Of a stretch of 57,104 nucleotides of DNA, positions 52,518-57,104 are shown one piece after another. The notes beneath the pieces are model-generated. The model was not told the DNA's origin. It did not search any database and was given only the letters and a program-made list of their open reading frames with translations. Every line of letters starts with the position of its first letter. The stretch's first letter is position 1. This stretch comes from Planctomycetota bacterium (GTDB lineage: Bacteria; Planctomycetota; Planctomycetia; Gemmatales; Gemmataceae), in contig JACPPF010000135.1 in NCBI GenBank assembly GCA_016191165.1, positions 1-57,104 on the forward strand. The letters are read 5' to 3'. A program made the translations under genes and the position numbers.

Positions 52518-54818
52518 CTACTTCGGCGCCGCCCACTTCAGATGCCGGTGCAGAAACGCAAACGTCCCTCGCCCTTGAATGACGTGCCCGCCGATAAAGA
52601 ATTCGATCTCGGTGCGATTGCCGATACCGAGCTGGGCGTAGAATCGGCGCACCTTGGCGTACTCGAACGCGACATACTCATCCAGGCCGACGCCATCGGA
52701 ATGACCGCGTTCCACCATGAAGGGTCTGGGCGCGATGAGCGCCGCCATCTCCGCGTAGTTGAAGGTGTTGCCCAGATCGAATTCGTACATTTCGTATTCG
52801 CCCGTGAACATGTAGCTGCCTTGCCAGTCGAGGTTGATGTTCTTCCATATCCACTCGTTGAAATCCCCCGAGCAGATCGACAGGCAGTAACGCAACACCA
52901 GCGATGGAATACGCATCGCGACCTTGCCGCCATACGACAGGCCGTAGTAGGCGATGCGGGCGGGATCGACAAAGGGCAGCGTTTCCAGGAAGTCGATGAT
53001 GCGCTCATGCTGCGCGACGATGAACGAATAAAGTGACAGGCCCAGCGGGTTCGCCTTGCGCACGGCCTGGCGGAAGTGGTTCTTGAAGATGTACGGATTC
53101 TGCGGCGCGAACACGACGAAGCCGCGCTCCGCCAGCTGGGTGCCGAACGAGTTGTAATAGGCGGTCTTCACTTTCGGATTGCACACATCGCTGGGTCGGC
53201 CTTCCAGTCCGTGCTGACAGACGACGCATGGGCGCTTCTCGCCGGGCTTGATTCCCTTCGGCACGAGCAGGATGCCGTGGCAGATGACGTCCTCGTTCAG
53301 GTCGAGCACGACTTCGTAGGCGGTGTACTTCGCCGTCTCATACATCTTGCGCGTGCGCGGGTTGAGCGGCGCCTTGGACGCGGGGAGCTTGCCGATGATG
53401 TCCTCATGAAAACGCTGGCGGATCGGCTCCTGCGATTTCCTCAATGCGTCAAGCGAGGACGTTTTCAACTTGTTCCACACGCTCTGCTGTCGGCGCGGCA
53501 CCGCCCGCGTGAGTTGATTTTGCGTGAAGTCCACGGCCTCGTCGAATTGCCGTTTCTGACGCACATTGGGGTCGTAACCCAGGCGCAATTCCTTGGGCTG
53601 GGTCTCGCGCTCCATGCGTGCCTTCCAACGTTTCTGGCTGGCGGCATCGATGGGCGGGTCCATCAGGTCGGCGAAGGGCTTCGCTTCAAGCGTGGTCAGC
53701 GAGCGGCCTTCAAACTTGGTGAGCGTGCGGAATTTCTCGTACTCGGCGAAAGCAACCTTCGGATCGGCGAACCCGAGCATCCCCGGCGCCGCGCCGCCGC
53801 TGCGCCCCTTGCGCGGCGTCGGCGGGCCCTTGACGTTTGGCTCTGTTGAATACTCGACGTTCACCTTGCGAGCGCCATTGGGCGCCCCGGCCAGCATCAG
53901 CAACTCGGCATCGCCGAATTCCTTGAGCAGGCCAAAAACATTGCGATAGATCGGCTCCCGGTGCAGTTCGTTGCGATTGTTGACGTACCCGCTGACATAG
54001 GTGTCCGTGATGCGCGGATCAATCGCGGCACTGTAAAGCGCGATCAGGCCGCCCTCGCCGTAGCCCCAGATTTCGACAGGCGGAACCCTCAACTCACCCT
54101 TTTGGAGCCAGTCGATCGCTGCCAACACCTTTTGCACTTCGTAGCCGATGATGTGCCGGCCCATCTCGAAACCCATGCGATAAATGAACTCCCGGTGCGG
54201 CTGATTGGTGAATCGGCCGATGCGCGCGCTGCCCGAGAAATCGTCTTGCCGATTGATGAGCATGGGAACGATCACCCGATAACCGTCCTCGGCGAGGCGG
54301 CGCGCGTACTGCGAATTCTTTGGCACGCCGGCGGCGACGCCGACAAGTTGCTCGGGCGTCCAGTCGGCATCGGGAATGGCGACGGCGCACGCCCTGGGCT
54401 TGCCCGTCGGCTCCAGCAACAGGCCTTCGCCGTTCATCCCGGGCAGGACCGACCAGCGGATGGCGTAGACCTTGTAGTACTTCGTCTGCGCCACCAGCGA
54501 GCCTTGCTCCACGGTCGCGATCTTGGTTATGATGACCGGCACGCGCTGGTCGACGACGCCGATCATCTTGCGCAGGCGCTCACGATTGCCCTGGACCGAT
54601 TGATGAAACGCCTTGACGGAAGTGAAGTCTGGCTTCCAGTATTTCGCACGGTCCTTCTCGGCAAGAACGGTTTGCTTGTCGAGGTAACGATGGATGCCGT
54701 CCACCATGAGCTGGGCGAAATCCTGGTCGCCGCGCAACAGTTGGGTGCCGGGCAACGCCTGGGCCGAGGCCAGGGATACGGATAACAGGACGCAAATGCA
54801 CGTACCGACATAACGCAT
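52518..54818 (-). CDS. secreted tandem alpha/beta hydrolase, acetyl xylan esterase-like
   Basis: A 766-residue exported protein (signal peptide to about residue 20) with two alpha/beta hydrolase-like halves. In the first half the nucleophile elbow reads WGYGEGG, with Glu (E255) in place of Ser, so this half is probably inactive. In the second half, GLSYGG carries Ser628, with a likely catalytic His at 745 (IGGHVIQG) and an acidic residue before it (GHSDGVGLDEYV). Family: dienelactone hydrolase/acetyl xylan esterase-like. The substrate may be an ester-linked polysaccharide, inferred only. GGGGGAC precedes the ATG. Confidence 0.85.
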   Translation of the reverse strand: MRYVGTCICVLLSVSLASAQALPGTQLLRGDQDFAQLMVDGIHRYLDKQTVLAEKDRAKYWKPDFTSVKAFHQSVQGNRERLRKMIGVVDQRVPVIITKIATVEQGSLVAQTKYYKVYAIRWSVLPGMNGEGLLLEPTGKPRACAVAIPDADWTPEQLVGVAAGVPKNSQYARRLAEDGYRVIVPMLINRQDDFSGSARIGRFTNQPHREFIYRMGFEMGRHIIGYEVQKVLAAIDWLQKGELRVPPVEIWGYGEGGLIALYSAAIDPRITDTYVSGYVNNRNELHREPIYRNVFGLLKEFGDAELLMLAGAPNGARKVNVEYSTEPNVKGPPTPRKGRSGGAAPGMLGFADPKVAFAEYEKFRTLTKFEGRSLTTLEAKPFADLMDPPIDAASQKRWKARMERETQPKELRLGYDPNVRQKRQFDEAVDFTQNQLTRAVPRRQQSVWNKLKTSSLDALRKSQEPIRQRFHEDIIGKLPASKAPLNPRTRKMYETAKYTAYEVVLDLNEDVICHGILLVPKGIKPGEKRPCVVCQHGLEGRPSDVCNPKVKTAYYNSFGTQLAERGFVVFAPQNPYIFKNHFRQAVRKANPLGLSLYSFIVAQHERIIDFLETLPFVDPARIAYYGLSYGGKVAMRIPSLVLRYCLSICSGDFNEWIWKNINLDWQGSYMFTGEYEMYEFDLGNTFNYAEMAALIAPRPFMVERGHSDGVGLDEYVAFEYAKVRRFYAQLGIGNRTEIEFFIGGHVIQGRGTFAFLHRHLKWAAPK

Positions 54819-54874
54819 GAGAAGTCCCCCGCGACTGGTTGTTTCTGACGATGATATGCCAAGCGCACCGATGT

Positions 54875-55455
54875 GGGAACGCTAATCTACGCTCATCGAC
54901 GCTGATTCAGAAAGAAAAGCGTGATCGTCTTTCGGGATTAGCGTAGAGTATTGCCGATTAGCGTTCCTTTTTTTGGAGAACCAAACCATGTTCAAAGACG
55001 AAGGTTATCAGTTCATGGAGGCGGCGTTTGAAGTCTACAATGAACTCGGCTACGGCATGGCGGAGGAAATCTATCAGCAGAGCCTGGAAATCGAGCTGTC
55101 GCTTCGCACGATTCCGTTTCTTACCAAGCAGGAACTCAAGGTGTTCTACAAGGATCGGGAACTCACCACTCGTTACCGGCCCGATCTGCTTGTCCATGGT
55201 GGCATCGTCGCCGAACTCAAGGCCGTCGCGGAGCTAGCGTCGGAGCACGAGGCCCAGCTATTCAACTACATGCGCGTTTCTCGGTACGCCGTTGGCTACC
55301 TCGTCAACTTCGGGCACAAGGGCGATCTGCATTGGAAACGCTTCATCCTCAGCGATTTGCACAAGCGAACGGAACACTAACCTACGGTGATCGGCGCTAA
55401 TCGGAAAACGGCATTCCCTTACCCATTAGTGGAGATCAGCGTGGATCAGTGTTCC
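54875..55455. mobile_element. TIR-bounded unit carrying a GxxExxY gene
   Basis: The left end GGAACGCTAATCTACGCT and the reverse complement of the right end, GGAACACTGATCCACGCT, match at 15 of 18 positions, with weaker similarity over about 32 bases. Each flank is also an inverted repeat by itself (54875-54967 and 55371-55455), with internal GATTAGCG/CGCTAATC words. Between them lies only the GxxExxY gene. No transposase is present. Confidence 0.6.
54988..55380 (+). CDS. GxxExxY family protein
   Basis: A 130-residue member of the GxxExxY family: GYGMAEEIYQQSLEIEL shows the eponymous motif, followed by KVFYKDRELTTRYRPDLLVH, GGIVAELKAV and FNYMRVSRYAVGYLVNFGH, a PD-(D/E)xK nuclease-like core (RPDLLV, ELK). 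The biochemical role is unknown. The family is known from intervening sequences in rRNA genes and other inserted sites. The ATG at 54988 has GGAG upstream; the gene lies between two related inverted repeats. Confidence 0.85.
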   Translation: MFKDEGYQFMEAAFEVYNELGYGMAEEIYQQSLEIELSLRTIPFLTKQELKVFYKDRELTTRYRPDLLVHGGIVAELKAVAELASEHEAQLFNYMRVSRYAVGYLVNFGHKGDLHWKRFILSDLHKRTEH

Positions 55456-55555
55456 TACCCGGGCAAGGCGGGCAAGGCGGCAAGGCGAAACCGGGGTTTC
55501 ACGATTTCCGCGATCCGTTTATAATCCTCGCAACTCGAACCAACGGAGTCCACCC

Positions 55556-56443
55556 ATGCGAAGGATCGCAATCCTCAATCAAAAAGGCGGCGTCGGCAAG
55601 ACGACCACCTCGGTCAATCTCGGCGCCGCCCTGGCCCGGGCAGGCAAACGCGTCTGCATCCTCGATCTCGATCCGCAAGCCCATTCCACCACGCACCTCG
55701 GCATCGAACCCGACGGCAGGACGCCGTCCATGTACGACGTGCTCATCGACAACAAACCGCTGGCCGAGGTTCGCCAGCAAATCGACGACAACCTCTGGCT
55801 CGTCGGCTCGGACATCAACCTCGCCGCCGCGGAGGTGGAACTCGCCGGCGTCGTTGGCCGCGAGGTCATCCTGCGCGATTTGCTGGCCACGGACCTCCCC
55901 TCTCCCTCCGGGAGAGGGGTCGGGGGTGAGGGAGGGTTCGACTTCGTCCTGATGGACTGCGCTCCGTCGCTCGGCGTCTTGACGCTCAACGCGCTCTGCG
56001 CGGCCAGCGAAGTCTTCATCCCCCTTCAGCCGCACTTCCTGGCCCTGCATGGATTGAGCAAGCTACTCGAAACAACCTCCCTGGTCGCCAAGCGCATCAA
56101 TCCGCACGTGCGCGTCACCGGAGTGATTTTGTGCATGTGCGAGGCGAACACCCGGCTGGCCCAGGAAGTGGAACGCGACCTCAACGAATTCCTCAGCGGA
56201 AGCCGCACTCAGAACGTGCCGTGGAATCAGGCTCGGGTCTTCGACGCACGCATTCGCCGCAACATCAAGCTGGCCGAGGCGCCGAGCTTCGGCAAATCGA
56301 TTTTCGCCTACGCACCGTCATGTCACGGCGCCGAGGATTACCTGGCCCTGGCGATGGAAGTGCTGGGCGAGCCGATGCCGAAGGTGGTCAGCGCCAAGGT
56401 GAAAAAAATTTCCAGCGCGGAATTCCAGGAAGCCCAGGGGTGA
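55556..56443 (+). CDS. parA: ParA/Soj-type chromosome partition ATPase with repeat-derived insertion
   Basis: A 295-residue deviant Walker ATPase: Walker A KGGVGKTT (10-17), switch DLDPQAHST, and Walker B VLMDCAPSLG (131-140). It would segregate DNA or position cargo. Residues 114-127 (LPSPSGRGVGGEGG) have no counterpart in usual ParA, where the preceding helix runs directly to FDFVLMD. Their DNA (55892-55935) contains the palindrome CCCCTCTCCC-TCC-GGGAGAGGGG found also at 32646-32670. CGGAG precedes the ATG. No parB follows in the window. Confidence 0.88.
   Translation: MRRIAILNQKGGVGKTTTSVNLGAALARAGKRVCILDLDPQAHSTTHLGIEPDGRTPSMYDVLIDNKPLAEVRQQIDDNLWLVGSDINLAAAEVELAGVVGREVILRDLLATDLPSPSGRGVGGEGGFDFVLMDCAPSLGVLTLNALCAASEVFIPLQPHFLALHGLSKLLETTSLVAKRINPHVRVTGVILCMCEANTRLAQEVERDLNEFLSGSRTQNVPWNQARVFDARIRRNIKLAEAPSFGKSIFAYAPSCHGAEDYLALAMEVLGEPMPKVVSAKVKKISSAEFQEAQG
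55897..55919. repeat. CCCTCTCCC palindrome inside parA
   Basis: CCCCTCTCCCTCCGGGAGAG and three further bases form a palindrome that shares 21 of 22 core bases with 32646-32670. It is translated in frame as part of ParA. Confidence 0.75.
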
Positions 56444-56484
56444 GGCGAAGCCGAACCCCTGGGTTCACGCCATACAATGCCCCC

Positions 56485-56925
56485 ATGAGCAAAATCTCCA
56501 TCCACTCCCCGCAAGAACGCATCACGATCGACCGCGGCCGCATGCGCGAAATCGCCCGCGCCGTGCTCGATGGCGAGGCGGTCAAGGACCACGAGATCAG
56601 CCTCGCCTTTGTCGATAACGTCACGATCCATCGGCTCAACAAGCAATATCTCGACCATGATGAGCCGACCGATGTCATCACATTTCCCTACAGCAACGCC
56701 GGTGCGAGGAAGCTCGAAGGCGAACTCGTGATCGGTGTCGAGGTCGCGCAAGAGCAAGCCGCCGAGCGCGGGCACGACGTGCAAATCGAACTTTCCCTGT
56801 ACGTCATTCACGGCCTCCTGCATTTGTGCGGGTATAACGACAAATCGCCCAGGGACGAGGCAACGATGCGCGAACGCGAGCGACATTATTTGGCAAAGGT
56901 GGGGTTGCCGGATATCGTCGCGTGA
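56485..56925 (+). CDS. ybeY: endoribonuclease YbeY, rRNA maturation factor
   Basis: A 146-residue protein that processes 16S rRNA and takes part in ribosome quality control. The core NKQYLDHDEPTDVITFPY and the zinc motif HGLLHLCGYND are typical. The first two metal ligands are H109 and H113; the third position, normally His in GYDH, is D119 (GYND). Asp may substitute as a ligand. The ATG at 56485 fits the usual length; a ribosome binding site is not obvious. It follows parA by about 40 bases on the same strand. Confidence 0.92.
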   Translation: MSKISIHSPQERITIDRGRMREIARAVLDGEAVKDHEISLAFVDNVTIHRLNKQYLDHDEPTDVITFPYSNAGARKLEGELVIGVEVAQEQAAERGHDVQIELSLYVIHGLLHLCGYNDKSPRDEATMRERERHYLAKVGLPDIVA

Positions 56926-56936
56926 GCCGCTTGCGG

Positions 56937-56970
56937 CTTAGCGTTCGCGTGGCGCCGGGCGAACGCTAAG
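56937..56970. repeat. GGCGCC-family palindrome after ybeY
   Basis: CTTAGCGTTCGC pairs exactly with GCGAACGCTAAG around GTGGCGCCGG. An adjoining CCGCTTGCGG word before it matches the ends of the copy at 35404. It follows the ybeY stop and may end its transcript. Confidence 0.7.
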
Positions 56971-57065
56971 TGGTCCGTTTCACAAATAACGTCGTGGTTA
57001 GTTTAGACTTTTGGTATAAGGAGGTGAACCCCCAGAAAAAAACCCGGCAAGGAAAGGAAGCCGCT

Positions 57066-57104
57066 ATGCCAGGTCCACTGCCGACTCCTTGTACCTTCCC
57101 CGAC
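57066..57104 (+). CDS. 5' end of an unidentified gene, cut by the window
   Basis: An ATG preceded by GGAAAGGAAG opens a frame MPGPLPTPCTFPD that continues off the window. A second strong site, AAGGAGGTGAA, lies near 57019 but leads to no obvious start. Thirteen residues are too few to name the product; a transposase-like or IS-borne gene is conceivable, given the repeat just upstream. Confidence 0.35.
   Translation, partial: MPGPLPTPCTFPD

Noticed and set aside
57000-57104. Left end of an insertion sequence
   Set aside because: The leading bases and the short open frame suggest an insertion element, but neither a terminal repeat nor a transposase motif can be seen before the window ends.

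Overview
The window looks like chromosomal DNA of a high-GC planctomycete, most likely of the Gemmata group. This is inferred from the company the genes keep: two DUF1559 pseudopilin-like proteins plus a shorter relative, a BBP7-type outer-membrane protein, a DUF1080 protein, three proteins with an N-terminal LEDR motif, a PEP-CTERM-like protein, secreted kelch and PQQ-like propellers, and many palindromic intergenic repeats. No rRNA, tRNA or CRISPR array was seen.

Layout. 1-2.5 kb: an accessory zone on the minus strand with two RHS fragments, a small GspG-like gene overlapping one of them, and a tyrosine-recombinase remnant. 2.4-15.9 kb: one giant minus-strand gene of 4506 codons, an FG-GAP/Ig/LamG/RHS surface protein whose 3' end abuts the recombinase remnant. 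16.2-21.6 kb (plus): a BBP7 beta-barrel protein and a ten-repeat secreted protein split by an apparent 10-base deletion. 21.8-31.4 kb: mostly housekeeping genes (GNAT acetyltransferase, ilvD, metallo-hydrolase, apgM-type mutase, a degenerate LuxR-type regulator, methyltransferase, nitrilase-family amidase, glnS). 31.4-36.9 kb: a secreted protein, a DUF1080 gene whose 5' end is duplicated around a two-gene toxin-antitoxin-like cassette, a DUF4287/DUF5655 protein and der. 37.0-44.9 kb: small exported protein, anchored dual-specificity phosphatase, PEP-CTERM-like protein, a polysaccharide group (deacetylase, sugar epimerase, anchored relative), a DUF1559-like protein and a DUF433/DUF5615 pair. 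45.0-54.8 kb: amidohydrolase, two DUF1559 proteins, PQQ and kelch propellers, lipoprotein, hemP and a tandem alpha/beta hydrolase. 54.9-57.1 kb: a GxxExxY gene inside a TIR-bounded unit, parA, ybeY and the start of another gene.

How parts connect. hemP and both classical DUF1559 genes carry the same palindromic operator (TTGA-N9-TCAA inside a conserved 23-bp block), so I infer that the two pseudopilin-like genes belong to an iron (Fur-type) regulon. The RHS zone has the architecture of a main rhs gene followed by displaced C-terminal tips. Dispersed palindromes occupy gaps between genes, several between convergent genes where they could end transcription, and related sequences appear to have entered the reading frames of parA, ilvD and perhaps glnS.
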